A DNA stretch of 64,000 bases from Thioclava nitratireducens (GTDB lineage Bacteria; Pseudomonadota; Alphaproteobacteria; Rhodobacterales; Rhodobacteraceae). Shown piece after piece: positions 26,838 through 35,307 of this stretch (within the stretch, counting starts at the first letter, position 1; every line of letters begins with the position of its first letter). The position numbers and the translations under genes are program-made. The stretch is from contig NZ_CP019437.1 in NCBI RefSeq assembly GCF_001940525.2, positions 1,400,501-1,464,500 of the forward strand, read 5' to 3'. The notes under the pieces were generated by a model that was given only the letters and a program-made list of their open reading frames with translations, was not told where the DNA came from and searched no databases.

Positions 26838-28310
26838 TCACTCCACGGGGAGTGCCACGAAACGCGGCTCGCCGGCGCGGCGGATCAAGAGCAGGATCGA
26901 CTTGCGCCCGGCCTCTTTCGCTGCCTGCACGCGCTCTTCGAAATCGCCGACCGCGGAGACAGGTTTCTGTCCGACCTCGGTGATCAGGTCACCGACACGC
27001 AGGCCCTTCTCGAAGGCCGAGGAAGTCTCGTCGATCTGCTTGATGACGAGGCCGTTCGCTTCTTTGGTCAGGCCCATCTCGGTGCGCAGGTCATCGGTGA
27101 GCGGCGTCACGGTCAGGCCGAGCATGTCCTTCTCGACCTCCTGCGGGGCCTGAACGGCTTTCGGGGGCTGCTCGCCCTCGGCGGCCTCACGGCGGCCCAG
27201 CGTCACCAGAAGCGTCTTGGTCTCTCCATCGCGCAGCACGGTCACGCGGACTTTCTCGCCCACCGGAGCATCGGCCACGCGGCGCACCAGATCGCGGGTG
27301 TTCTTGACCTCGCCGCCATCAAACGAGGTGATCACGTCGCCCGACTGGATACCGGCTTCCTTAGCGGGGCCGTCCGGCACTTCCGAGACCATCGCGCCTT
27401 CCGGCTTGGGCAGGCCCATCGCCTCGGCCATATCGGCGGTGACGTCCTGGATCTTCACGCCTAGCCAGCCGCGCCGCGTCTCGCCGTATTCCTTGAGCTG
27501 TTCAACAACCTTCTGGACCACGTTCGACGCCATCGAAAAGCCGATCCCGATCGAGCCGCCATTGGGCGACAGGATCGCGGTGTTCACGCCGACGACCTCA
27601 CCTTCCATGTCGAAGAGCGGGCCGCCCGAGTTGCCGCGGTTGATCGCCGCATCGGTCTGCAGGTAGTCGTCATAGCTGCCCGAGAGCTCGCGGTTGCGCG
27701 CGGAGATGATCCCGGCCGAAGCGGAGAAGCCCTGGCCCAGCGGGTTGCCCATCGCCATCACCCAGTCGCCCACCCGCACGGCGTCGCTGTCGCCGAAGGC
27801 CACGAAGGGCAGGGGGGAGTCGCTCTCGACCTTCAGCAGAGCGATGTCGGTTTTAGGGTCGGTGCCTACGAGTTTCGCATCGAGCCGCTTGCCCGAAAAG
27901 AACTCGATCTCGATCTCGTCTGCATCTTCGATGACGTGGTTGTTGGTGACGATGTAGCCGTCTTCCGAGATCACGAAGCCCGAGCCGAGCGCGTTCGAGC
28001 GGCGCGGTGCGCCCCGCCCGTTCGGGCCATTTGGCCCGTTCGGGTTCGGCAGGCCGAAATCGCGGAACAGATCCTCGAAGGGCGAGCCGGGCGGAAAATT
28101 CGGCATGTTGCCGGTCGGTGCGGCCACCGTGGTCGAGGTGGTGATGTTTACCACCGAATTGGACACCTGATCGACAAGTTCTGCAAAGCTTTCGGGGGCG
28201 GCGCGGGCATAGGCCGGCGCGGCCAGCGGTGCGAAGGCGAGCGCGACGGCAAGCGTCGCGGCGCTGAATCCGGCGCGCAGAGTCGATCCGGGTCCGGTGA
28301 GGAAATTCAT
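26838..28310 (-). CDS. degP: periplasmic serine protease, Do/DegP family
   Basis: A 490-residue HtrA-type protease and chaperone that degrades misfolded envelope proteins. A signal peptide (residues 1-37) precedes the trypsin-like domain with catalytic His125 (TNNHVIE), Asp155 (TDIALLK) and Ser228 (GNSGGPLFD). Two PDZ domains follow (about residues 295-380 and 405-480). A glycine/asparagine/proline repeat (NGPNGPNGRG) around residue 91 lies in the LA loop. It is the last gene of hflK-hflC-DUF2065-degP, 175 bases after DUF2065, and may have its own promoter. Confidence 0.96.
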   Translation of the reverse strand: MNFLTGPGSTLRAGFSAATLAVALAFAPLAAPAYARAAPESFAELVDQVSNSVVNITTSTTVAAPTGNMPNFPPGSPFEDLFRDFGLPNPNGPNGPNGRGAPRRSNALGSGFVISEDGYIVTNNHVIEDADEIEIEFFSGKRLDAKLVGTDPKTDIALLKVESDSPLPFVAFGDSDAVRVGDWVMAMGNPLGQGFSASAGIISARNRELSGSYDDYLQTDAAINRGNSGGPLFDMEGEVVGVNTAILSPNGGSIGIGFSMASNVVQKVVEQLKEYGETRRGWLGVKIQDVTADMAEAMGLPKPEGAMVSEVPDGPAKEAGIQSGDVITSFDGGEVKNTRDLVRRVADAPVGEKVRVTVLRDGETKTLLVTLGRREAAEGEQPPKAVQAPQEVEKDMLGLTVTPLTDDLRTEMGLTKEANGLVIKQIDETSSAFEKGLRVGDLITEVGQKPVSAVGDFEERVQAAKEAGRKSILLLIRRAGEPRFVALPVE

Positions 28311-28485
28311 GTAGCTCTCCCTTGCTTCGCCGGTCCGGAGGCCGGCGCGATGCTCTCTTTGAGTTGAAATGTAGGAGCAGCGAGGGACGAAGGGAAGTTA
28401 TTCGCCAAAATTCACGACAGGAAATTGCGTCGCAGGGGGGCGAAGCGGGCGCTCTCTTGCGCCTAAGATGCGGGGAACTGAGCGG

Positions 28486-28677
28486 TTATCCGAAGACGCG
28501 CAGCGCCCAGAGGATCGCCACGCCCGCTGCCAGAGTCGCAAGGCCAAGCGTCCGCCGCTGCCCCGCCGACATGGCGCGCAGCGCGTCCAGCGCCTGCTCG
28601 ATACGTGAAGGGGCCAGCGCAAGCGCCAGCCCCTCGATCACAAGGACCAGTCCCAGACCGGTCAAAAGCATCGCCAT
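28486..28677 (-). CDS. DUF2065 (YjeT-like) small membrane protein
   Basis: A 63-residue protein with two hydrophobic helices (LLTGLGLVLVIEGLALAL and LATLAAGVAILWAL) around a short basic loop, the DUF2065 pattern. In many proteobacteria it follows hflC, as here. The ATG at 28677 overlaps the hflC stop as TGATG; a GTG one codon upstream is possible. Function unknown; co-expression with HflK/HflC suggests a role near the FtsH membrane protease complex. Confidence 0.88.
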   Translation of the reverse strand: MAMLLTGLGLVLVIEGLALALAPSRIEQALDALRAMSAGQRRTLGLATLAAGVAILWALRVFG

Positions 28678-29609
28678 CACTGGCCGACCTGGCTCGCAGA
28701 TCCGTTGCCCCGGCTTGCACCGGTTTCGGGCCCCGGGTTCTCCCCGATCGAGCGCAGGAAGCGCCCGTAATCGAAGTAGAGGCTGTCGGGCTGCGTCACC
28801 AGCGACGAAGTCTGCGTCTTCATCGACTGCGCGTAGAATTGCAGCGCGCGGACGAATGCGAAGAACTGGCGATCCTTGCCATACGCATCCGCATAGACCT
28901 TGTTGGCCTGCGCATCGGCTTCGCCGCGCACGATCTCGGCCTGCTTCTTGGCCTCGGACGTGACCTCGACCGCAGTACGGTCGGCGGTTGCGCGGATGCG
29001 CTGTGCGGCCTCGGCGCCGCGGGCGCGCTCGTCTGCGGCCTCGCGCTCACGCTCTGCCCGCATCCGGCCATAGGTGGAGGCCAGGTTCTGCTCGGGCAGG
29101 TCGGTGCGGGTCAGACGCACGTCGATCACGTCGACGCCCAGCGAGAGCGCCTCGCGCCGTGCCAGATCGCGGATCCGGTTCATCAGCGGCGTCCGGTCGT
29201 CCGACAGCACCGCCGTCGAGGGGACCGAGCCCAGAACTTCGCGGATCGCGTTGTTCAGGATGCCATCGATGCGGCTCTTGGCGATCTGCTCGCCGCCCCC
29301 GCCCACGGCTTCGCGGAATTTCACCGCATCGACGATGCGCCAGCGCGCGAAGGCGTCGACAACGAGACGCCGGTCGTCCTCGGGTGTGACTTCGAGCGGC
29401 TGCGTGGTGAGGCTCAGGATGCGGTCGTCATATTTGACGATCGTATCCACGATCGGGATCTTGTAACCGAGACCCGGCTCCGTCTTCACCTGCTGCACCT
29501 CACCGAAGCGCAGCACGAGGGCTTTTTCACGCTCGTCCACCACGAAGACCGAGTTCAGCCCGAGGAAGATCAGAACAACGAGAACGGCAATTGCGATAGG
29601 TCCGCGCAT
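28677..29609 (-). CDS. hflC: FtsH protease modulator HflC
   Basis: A 310-residue SPFH/prohibitin-family protein. One N-terminal membrane helix (residues 5-22) anchors the periplasmic SPFH domain, which begins VFVVDEREKALVLRFGEV, followed by a long charged coiled coil (about residues 180-245). With HflK it forms the cage around FtsH. The C-terminal tail is Gly/Ser-rich. Its ATG overlaps the hflK stop (TGATG). Confidence 0.96.
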   Translation of the reverse strand: MRGPIAIAVLVVLIFLGLNSVFVVDEREKALVLRFGEVQQVKTEPGLGYKIPIVDTIVKYDDRILSLTTQPLEVTPEDDRRLVVDAFARWRIVDAVKFREAVGGGGEQIAKSRIDGILNNAIREVLGSVPSTAVLSDDRTPLMNRIRDLARREALSLGVDVIDVRLTRTDLPEQNLASTYGRMRAEREREAADERARGAEAAQRIRATADRTAVEVTSEAKKQAEIVRGEADAQANKVYADAYGKDRQFFAFVRALQFYAQSMKTQTSSLVTQPDSLYFDYGRFLRSIGENPGPETGASRGNGSASQVGQ

Positions 29610-30805
29610 CAGTTGCTTCCTCCATTGTTGGCGGTCGATTTGGTGGTGCTGGGCGCCGAGCTGTTCGACGTCGAGCTGGAGTTCTTGCGCAACTGGTCGA
29701 GCGGCAGGTAGGGCACGACCCCACCGGCGCCGTCCTTGGTGTCCACGACAACCTTGTCCACATTTTGCAACAGCTTGCCCATGGTCTCGTAGAACATCCG
29801 GCGCTTGGTAACTTCGGGCGCTTTCTCGTATTCCGTCAGGATCGAATTGAAGCGCGCGGCGTCACCTTCGGCTGCGTTCACGATCTGCGCGCGGTAGCCT
29901 TCGGCCTCTTCCTTGACCTGAGCGGCCTCACCACGGGCACCTGCCGTCACCTTGTTGGCATAGGCGTCGGCCTCTTTCTCGAGACGGTCCCGCTCCTGCT
30001 GCGCGGCCTGCACTTCGCGGAAGCTGTCAATCACCTCGCGCGGCGGATCGGCGCGGTTGAAGTTCACGCGGACGATGTTGATGCCCGCATCGTAGCTGTC
30101 GAGCGTCTTTTGCACCGCCGTGCGCAGATCGGCCGCGATCTCGCCACGCGCGGTCGACAGGATCGGCGCGAGGTTCGAGCGCGCGATGATGTCGCGCATC
30201 GCGGATTCGGAGACCGCGCGGATCGTGTCCTGCGGATCGCCGAGGTTGAACAGGTATTTCGCCGGATCGCTGATGTTCCAGACCACCTGGAACTCCAGAT
30301 CGACGATGTTCTGGTCGCCGGTCAGCATGAGGCCGGTATCGTTCGTGCCAGCGCGGCCCGAGCCGATATCAACGGTCTGTTCGCGGGTCACCGGAACCTT
30401 GGTGTAGGTGAGGAAGGGCCACGGCGCGAGATTCAGGCCGGGGCCCTTGGTCGCGTGGTAGCGCCCGAACATGAGCTCCACCGAGCGTTCTTCAGGGTTT
30501 ACCTTGTAGAGCGAGGAGCCGAGCCAGATCGCCACCACGGCCACGAGGCCTATGATCACGGCGATCTTGGTCGGGAAGGGGGGCTTGCCGCCTCCGCCGC
30601 CATTGGGACGGTTGGGGCGATTGCCGCCGCCCTTGCCGCCCATCAGCACGCGGAGCTGCTCGGAGCCCTTGCGCATGAATTCCTCGATTTCGGGGATCTG
30701 GCCGCCCTCACCGGGACGTCGCTGACCGGGGCGTTTGTCTTCGCGGTCGTCATCGCGGTCGTCGCCGCCACCGCCTCCGCCGCCCCAGGGGCCTCCGTTG
30801 CTCAT
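29609..30805 (-). CDS. hflK: FtsH protease modulator HflK
   Basis: A 398-residue partner of HflC. The cytoplasmic N-terminus is rich in glycine and aspartate (GGGGGGDDRDDDREDKRP), followed by IPEIEEFMRKGSEQLRVLMGG, the helix typical of HflK, a membrane helix near residue 82, and the SPFH domain with SSLYKVNPEERSVELMFGRY. The C-terminus is Ser/Thr/Asn-rich. It is the first gene of hflK-hflC-DUF2065, 55 bases after the gor stop. Confidence 0.96.
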   Translation of the reverse strand: MSNGGPWGGGGGGGDDRDDDREDKRPGQRRPGEGGQIPEIEEFMRKGSEQLRVLMGGKGGGNRPNRPNGGGGGKPPFPTKIAVIIGLVAVVAIWLGSSLYKVNPEERSVELMFGRYHATKGPGLNLAPWPFLTYTKVPVTREQTVDIGSGRAGTNDTGLMLTGDQNIVDLEFQVVWNISDPAKYLFNLGDPQDTIRAVSESAMRDIIARSNLAPILSTARGEIAADLRTAVQKTLDSYDAGINIVRVNFNRADPPREVIDSFREVQAAQQERDRLEKEADAYANKVTAGARGEAAQVKEEAEGYRAQIVNAAEGDAARFNSILTEYEKAPEVTKRRMFYETMGKLLQNVDKVVVDTKDGAGGVVPYLPLDQLRKNSSSTSNSSAPSTTKSTANNGGSN

Positions 30806-30860
30806 ATGCTCCTCACCTTTCCGTTATCTTCTCGGACAGTTGGGTATCTTTTCCGTGATT

Positions 30861-32213
30861 TCAATAATGTCTTACCGGGTTCCGCATGGTCACGAGCTCT
30901 TCGCCCATCGTCGGGTGGACCGCGCAGGTCGCGTCGAACTGTTCCTTGGTCGCACCCATCTTGACGGCGATGCCTACCATCTGGATCAATTCGCCCGCTT
31001 CGGGCGCGACGATATGGCAACCCAGCACGCGGCGCGTTTCGCGACACACGATCAGTTTCATCAACACACGCGCGTCGGAGCCCGCAAAGCTCGAGCGCAT
31101 CGGCCGGAAACTGGAGACGTAGACCTCGGCATTGCCGTGCTCCTCGGCCTCTTCCTCAGTGATGCCGACGGTGCCGAATTCGGGCTGGGTGAAGACGGCG
31201 GAGGCGACCAGTTCGTGGTCCGAGGGCCGGGCGTTCGCGCCGAAGACGGTATCGGCGAAAGCGTGGCCCTCGCGGATCGCGACCGGGGTCAGGTTGATGC
31301 GGTCGGTCACATCGCCCACGGCGAAGATCGAGGGCACGTTGGTCTGCGACCATTGGTCGACCATGACCTCGCCGCGCTCGCCCAGTTCCACGCCTGCTGC
31401 TTCGAGGCCGAGCCCCTCGGTGTTCGGCGTGCGACCCGTCGCGTAGAGCACCGCGTCGAACTCGTCCTCGCGCCCGTCGCCGCAGGTCACTTTCAGGCAG
31501 TTCTCGGTCTTCTCGATCTCGGTTATGACGACATGGGTGTGAATTTCGATGCCGCTCGCCTGCATCTGGTCGACGATCAGATCGCGTGCCTCGCCGTCGA
31601 AGCCGCGCAGCAGCGGCGAGCGGTTATATTGCGTAACCTGCACGCCCAATCCGTTGAGGATGCAGGCGAATTCACAGGCGATATAACCGCCGCCGACGAT
31701 CAGGATGCGCTCAGGCAAGGTGTCGAGCTTGAAGATGTCGTTCGAAGTCATCACCAGGTCGCAGCCCGGGAACTCGGGTACGAAGGGCCGTCCGCCGACC
31801 GCGACGAGGATGTGCTTGGTGGTGATCTTCGTGCCATCGGCCAGCGTGACCTCATGCGGGCCCGAAACCGTCGCGCGCTGGTCAAAGACCTTCACGCCCG
31901 CGTTTTCCTGTCCCCGGCGGTAGATCGCTTCGAGCCGGTCGAGCTCCGCATCCAGCTTGCCGCGGAACCCGGGCCAGTCGAATTGACCTGCATCGGCGCT
32001 CCAGCCATAGGCGCGCGCCTCCTCGATGGCCGCCGGCGCGGTGGAGGCGAAGACCATCAGTTTCTTCGGGACGCAGCCGCGAATGACGCAGGTGCCGCCC
32101 ATCCGGTATTCCTCGGCCAGCGCGACGCGCGCACCGTGACCGGCGGAAATCCGGGCCGCTCGCACCCCGCCCGAGCCGCCGCCGATGACGAAGAGATCAT
32201 AGTCGAAGCTCAT
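30861..32213 (-). CDS. gor: glutathione-disulfide reductase
   Basis: A 450-residue flavoprotein that reduces glutathione disulfide with NADPH. The FAD-binding GGGSGG is at residues 11-16, the redox disulfide is Cys42/Cys47 (GGTCVIRGCVPKK), and the catalytic His-Glu pair sits in AVHPTMGEE near the C-terminus. NADPH-binding GGGYIACEFA is near residue 172. The ATG at 32213 was chosen because family sequence begins there; the open frame upstream is not coding. Lies between rpiA and hflK on the same strand. Confidence 0.96.
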   Translation of the reverse strand: MSFDYDLFVIGGGSGGVRAARISAGHGARVALAEEYRMGGTCVIRGCVPKKLMVFASTAPAAIEEARAYGWSADAGQFDWPGFRGKLDAELDRLEAIYRRGQENAGVKVFDQRATVSGPHEVTLADGTKITTKHILVAVGGRPFVPEFPGCDLVMTSNDIFKLDTLPERILIVGGGYIACEFACILNGLGVQVTQYNRSPLLRGFDGEARDLIVDQMQASGIEIHTHVVITEIEKTENCLKVTCGDGREDEFDAVLYATGRTPNTEGLGLEAAGVELGERGEVMVDQWSQTNVPSIFAVGDVTDRINLTPVAIREGHAFADTVFGANARPSDHELVASAVFTQPEFGTVGITEEEAEEHGNAEVYVSSFRPMRSSFAGSDARVLMKLIVCRETRRVLGCHIVAPEAGELIQMVGIAVKMGATKEQFDATCAVHPTMGEELVTMRNPVRHY

Positions 32214-32307
32214 GGGAGGCCTTCCTTCCTTGTGGTCCTTGCGCATTGGCTTAGCGGTCCATGCGCTCAGGAGCAAGGCGGGGGAGGGAGGGGGAGGCGC
32301 GCGGAAC

Positions 32308-32334
32308 GGGGATGCGGCGCAGCTTTGCATCCCC
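32308..32334 (-). terminator. hairpin between rpiA and gor
   Basis: GGGGATGC and GCATCCCC form a perfect 8-bp stem with an 11-base loop, 18 bases after the rpiA stop. There is no T-run, so it may be a terminator, a processing site or an mRNA end stabiliser. Confidence 0.4.
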
Positions 32335-32352
32335 GGGCGCGCGCCGCGCGGA

Positions 32353-33138
32353 TCAATCCATGTCGCGGAAGATATTCTCGTCCTCGGCGAACTCGATGGT
32401 CTCGTTGGCGACCGTGCCCTCATTGATGTCGCGGATCTCGACCTTGCCGTCGGTGCCGCCGATGATGACCTTGTCGCAGATGTCGATGAAGAGGCCGTTC
32501 TCGACGACGCCGGGAATCTGGTTCAGCACCAACGCCAGCTGACGCGGGTTGCCAATGCGGTTGAGGTGCAGATCGACGATATAATTGCCCTCGTCGGTCA
32601 CGAAGGGCTGCTGACCGTTCAGGCGCAGTGAAGTCTGGCGGCCCATTACATCCATCGAGTCCAGCAGCTCCTCGATCAGCGCGCGGGTGACCTGCCAGCC
32701 GAAGGGGACGACCTCGACGGGCAAGGGGAAGGCGCCCAGATGGTTCACTTCCTTGGAGGCGTCGGTGATGACGATCATCTGGTCCGACGCGGTGGCGACG
32801 ATCTTCTCCTGCAGCAGCGCGCCGCCGCCGCCCTTCACCAGGTTCAGGTCGGGGTCGAATTCGTCCGCCCCGTCGATCGTGATGTCGAGCCATTTCGCCT
32901 CGTCGAGGGCCACGACCTTGATGCCGACCTGACGCGCGAGATCGGCGGTGCGCGTCGAGGTGGGCACCCCGATCAGCTGCAGACCTTCGTCGCGGATACG
33001 CTCGCCAAGGCAGCGCACCATCCAAGCGGCGGTCGAGCCGGTGCCGAGGCCCACGCGCATCCCGTCTTCGACGAAGTCAACGGCACGGCGGGCGGCGGCG
33101 AATTTCGCCTTGTCGATCGGGGAGAGGTCGGCAGCCAT
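32353..33138 (-). CDS. rpiA: ribose-5-phosphate isomerase A
   Basis: A 261-residue enzyme interconverting ribose 5-phosphate and ribulose 5-phosphate. Motifs GLGTGSTAAWMV near residue 30, DGADEFDPDLNLVKGGGGALLQEKIVA near residue 90-115 (active-site Asp, Glu, Lys) and ITDASKEV are all present. The ATG at 33138 has GGAG seven bases upstream; a second ATG four codons earlier is less well placed. A -10 sequence TATAAG lies about 40 bases upstream. Confidence 0.96.
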   Translation of the reverse strand: MAADLSPIDKAKFAAARRAVDFVEDGMRVGLGTGSTAAWMVRCLGERIRDEGLQLIGVPTSTRTADLARQVGIKVVALDEAKWLDITIDGADEFDPDLNLVKGGGGALLQEKIVATASDQMIVITDASKEVNHLGAFPLPVEVVPFGWQVTRALIEELLDSMDVMGRQTSLRLNGQQPFVTDEGNYIVDLHLNRIGNPRQLALVLNQIPGVVENGLFIDICDKVIIGGTDGKVEIRDINEGTVANETIEFAEDENIFRDMD

Positions 33139-33168
33139 TTGGCACTCCATTCATGGGCAGTCTGAGTT

Positions 33169-33181
33169 GCGGATGCTTATA
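33169..33181 (-). promoter_or_regulatory. candidate -10 element of rpiA
   Basis: CCTATAAGCAT on the minus strand (TATAAG at 33181-33176) would place a start near 33169, giving a 30-base leader. No good -35 is seen at 16-18 bases. Confidence 0.35.
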
Positions 33182-33196
33182 GGCAATCCGGGGCGT

Positions 33197-33319
33197 TCAG
33201 GCGAGGGCTTTGTCGATCCTTGCTAAGCGCAGGAGGAATTGTCGCATCCCGCCCGCCATCAGCCGCGCGGCATCGGATCGGGAGTCGGTGCCGTGCCTGA
33301 TCCGCGAAGGCGTGGTCAT
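33197..33319 (-). CDS. candidate small protein, 40 residues
   Basis: An open frame from ATG 33319 to TGA 33197 in the 330-base gap between rpiA and sdaA. GAAAGGA lies nine bases before the ATG. The codons have high GC at position 3 and lower GC at position 2, as in the neighbouring genes. The product starts with a polar, basic part and ends in an amphipathic helix (RLMAGGMRQFLLRLARIDKA). No family was recognised. Two thirds of the rest of the gap (33320-33468) is the sdaA leader, in which I see no other gene. Confidence 0.38.
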   Translation of the reverse strand: MTTPSRIRHGTDSRSDAARLMAGGMRQFLLRLARIDKALA

Positions 33320-33468
33320 TGCCGAGCGTCCTTTCGCCCGTCAGGTTGCGCGAAACTCCTCCATGTCGCGTCAACGATGTTGCTTTTGCGCGTGACGGGG
33401 TCGTTTTGGGGCTGTTGGTCGGCGGGCGAAACCGGCAGTCTGGGCCTAAATCAGGGCAGGGAGGTCGC

Positions 33469-34848
33469 ATGTTTCTGAGCGTATTCGACATCTTCAAGAT
33501 CGGCGTCGGGCCGTCCTCGTCGCATACGATGGGGCCGATGGTGGCGGGCGCGCGGTTTCTCGACGCGCTCCGGGCCTCACCCTTCACCGCGCATGGGGTG
33601 CGGGTACGGCTGCACGGCTCGCTCGCCTTTACCGGCAAGGGCCATGCGACGGACCGCGCGGCGATCCTCGGGCTCGCGGGCGTTGTGCCCGAGAGCTACG
33701 ATAACGATCTGGCCGAGAAATTGCTGGCCGCGAATGCGCGCGATCACCTGTTGAAGCCTGACGGATTGCCGCCGCTGGCCTTCGACCCCGAGGCCGATCT
33801 GATCTTCGACTACGACACGTCGCTGCCCGGCCACGCCAACGGCATGGTGATCGAGGCGCGCGACGCGCAGGGCGACGTGTTGATGCACGAGGTCTATTAC
33901 TCGATCGGCGGTGGCTTCGTGCGCACAGAAGCCGAACTGGCCGCGGTCGACGATGCGGCCCGCGACGCGCCGAGCCCGGTGCCGTTTCCCTTCAAGACCG
34001 CCGAGGAAATGCTGGCGATGGCCCATGCCTCCGGGCTGAGCATCGCGCAGATGAAGCGGCGCAACGAGGCGCGCTTCCGTGGTCCTAAGGAGATCGACGA
34101 GGGTCTCGCGAAAATCTGGGTCACGATGCGCGATTGCATGGAGCGCGGATTGACGAGCGAAGGCGAATTGCCAGGCGGGTTGCGGGTCAAGCGCCGTGCC
34201 AAGGCGATCCATGAGAGCCTGAAGGCGGATTGGGGCCAGAACCTCGCACCGCCGCATCAGATCAACGACTGGATCTCGGCCTATGCGATGGCGGTGAACG
34301 AGGAAAATGCCGCCGGCGGGCAGGTCGTCACTGCACCTACGAACGGAGCGGCGGGTGTGCTGCCTTCGGTGATCCGCTACTGGCTCGATCATGTGCCTTC
34401 CGCATCCTCCGCGAAAATCCCCGATTTCCTGCTGACCGCGGCGGCGGTCGGCGGGCTGATCAAGACCAACGCGTCGATCTCGGGCGCCGAATGCGGCTGT
34501 CAGGCCGAAGTCGGATCGGCGGCGGCGATGGCGGCGGCGGGACTGGCCGCCGTGCTGGGAGGCACGCCTGAGCAGATCGAGAACGCGGCCGAAATCGCGC
34601 TGGAGCATCACCTCGGGATGACCTGCGATCCGGTAAAGGGGCTGGTGCAGGTGCCCTGTATCGAGCGCAACGGTCTGGGCGCGATCAAAGCGGTGTCGGC
34701 GGCTTCGCTGGCGCTGCGCGGAGACGGCACGCATTTCGTGCCGCTGGACGCGGCGATCGAAACGATGCGCCAGACGGGCCGCGACATGCACGAGCATTAC
34801 AAGGAAACGAGCCTGGGTGGGCTGGCGGTGAACGTGCCGAACTGCTGA
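33469..34848 (+). CDS. sdaA: L-serine ammonia-lyase, iron-sulfur type
   Basis: A 459-residue single-chain L-serine dehydratase that turns serine into pyruvate and ammonia. The N-terminal domain opens with [23 protein letters not shown], and the catalytic domain carries the 4Fe-4S ligand cysteines in [33 protein letters not shown] and the C-terminal NVPNC, where the last residue is the cysteine that occupies the active site in this family. The ATG at 33469 follows GGGAGG. The upstream open frame has no family sequence. Confidence 0.96.
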   Translation: MFLSVFDIFKIGVGPSSSHTMGPMVAGARFLDALRASPFTAHGVRVRLHGSLAFTGKGHATDRAAILGLAGVVPESYDNDLAEKLLAANARDHLLKPDGLPPLAFDPEADLIFDYDTSLPGHANGMVIEARDAQGDVLMHEVYYSIGGGFVRTEAELAAVDDAARDAPSPVPFPFKTAEEMLAMAHASGLSIAQMKRRNEARFRGPKEIDEGLAKIWVTMRDCMERGLTSEGELPGGLRVKRRAKAIHESLKADWGQNLAPPHQINDWISAYAMAVNEENAAGGQVVTAPTNGAAGVLPSVIRYWLDHVPSASSAKIPDFLLTAAAVGGLIKTNASISGAECGCQAEVGSAAAMAAAGLAAVLGGTPEQIENAAEIALEHHLGMTCDPVKGLVQVPCIERNGLGAIKAVSAASLALRGDGTHFVPLDAAIETMRQTGRDMHEHYKETSLGGLAVNVPNC

Positions 34849-34917
34849 GGATGCATTATCCGTGCTGAGGGCCTTGCCCGATCGCGGGTGGGCGCTCACG
34901 CGATAGGTGGCGGGTAC

Positions 34918-35079
34918 TTAATCGTGCCATTTCGCCCCAAGACCGAGCGCGCGCAGGTTGCGCGAAAGCGCCCTGGGGGCGGTCGGGCGCGGCCCGGGAT
35001 GGTCGCCCGGGCGGGCCATCACTTCGAGGGAAGCCACCAAAACACGCTCCCCCTTGACTTTTAGCGCCATCACGCGCAT
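34918..35079 (-). CDS. candidate small protein, 53 residues
   Basis: An open frame in the 459-base gap between sdaA and the DEAD-box helicase. It starts with MRVMALKVKGERVLVASLEVM, contains a proline/arginine-rich centre and ends with LRALGLGAKWHD. Codon usage has high GC at position 3 and about half GC at position 2, as expected for coding DNA here. There is no clear ribosome site before ATG 35079 or the in-frame ATG at 35070, so translation would be leaderless or weak. No family was recognised. The 34849-34917 part of the gap holds nothing I can name. Confidence 0.42.
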   Translation of the reverse strand: MRVMALKVKGERVLVASLEVMARPGDHPGPRPTAPRALSRNLRALGLGAKWHD

Positions 35080-35176
35080 TTAGCCCACATCGCCGCGCTG
35101 CCGCGTGAGCAAGCCGCGCCCGAGAGAGGCGCACCGGCGATACCTCCCGAGTTCCCATTCACGCAGGGTTCTGACA

Positions 35177-35254
35177 CGCGAGACCGGACCACGCGGGACT
35201 AGCCCGCCTGTCCCGAGGTCTGCGTCAACCTGCGCTCCGGACACTCCCGTCCGG
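35177..35254 (+). promoter_or_regulatory. structured leader of the DEAD-box helicase gene
   Basis: Two stable stems lie in the leader: CGC(G)AGACC (35177-35185) with GGTCTGCG (35217-35224) enclosing GCGGG/CCCGC, and CCGGAC (35237-35242) with GTCCGG (35249-35254). A TTGACT at 35054-35059 with a poor CATTTA 17 bases on could be the promoter, which would give a leader of about 220 bases. Cold-regulated helicase genes often carry such leaders; that reading is an inference. Confidence 0.4.
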
Positions 35255-35307
35255 GCTGATCGCCGTGCGTATCCCCGCGTGGGAGCCTCGGCCATAAAGG
35301 ATAGGCA

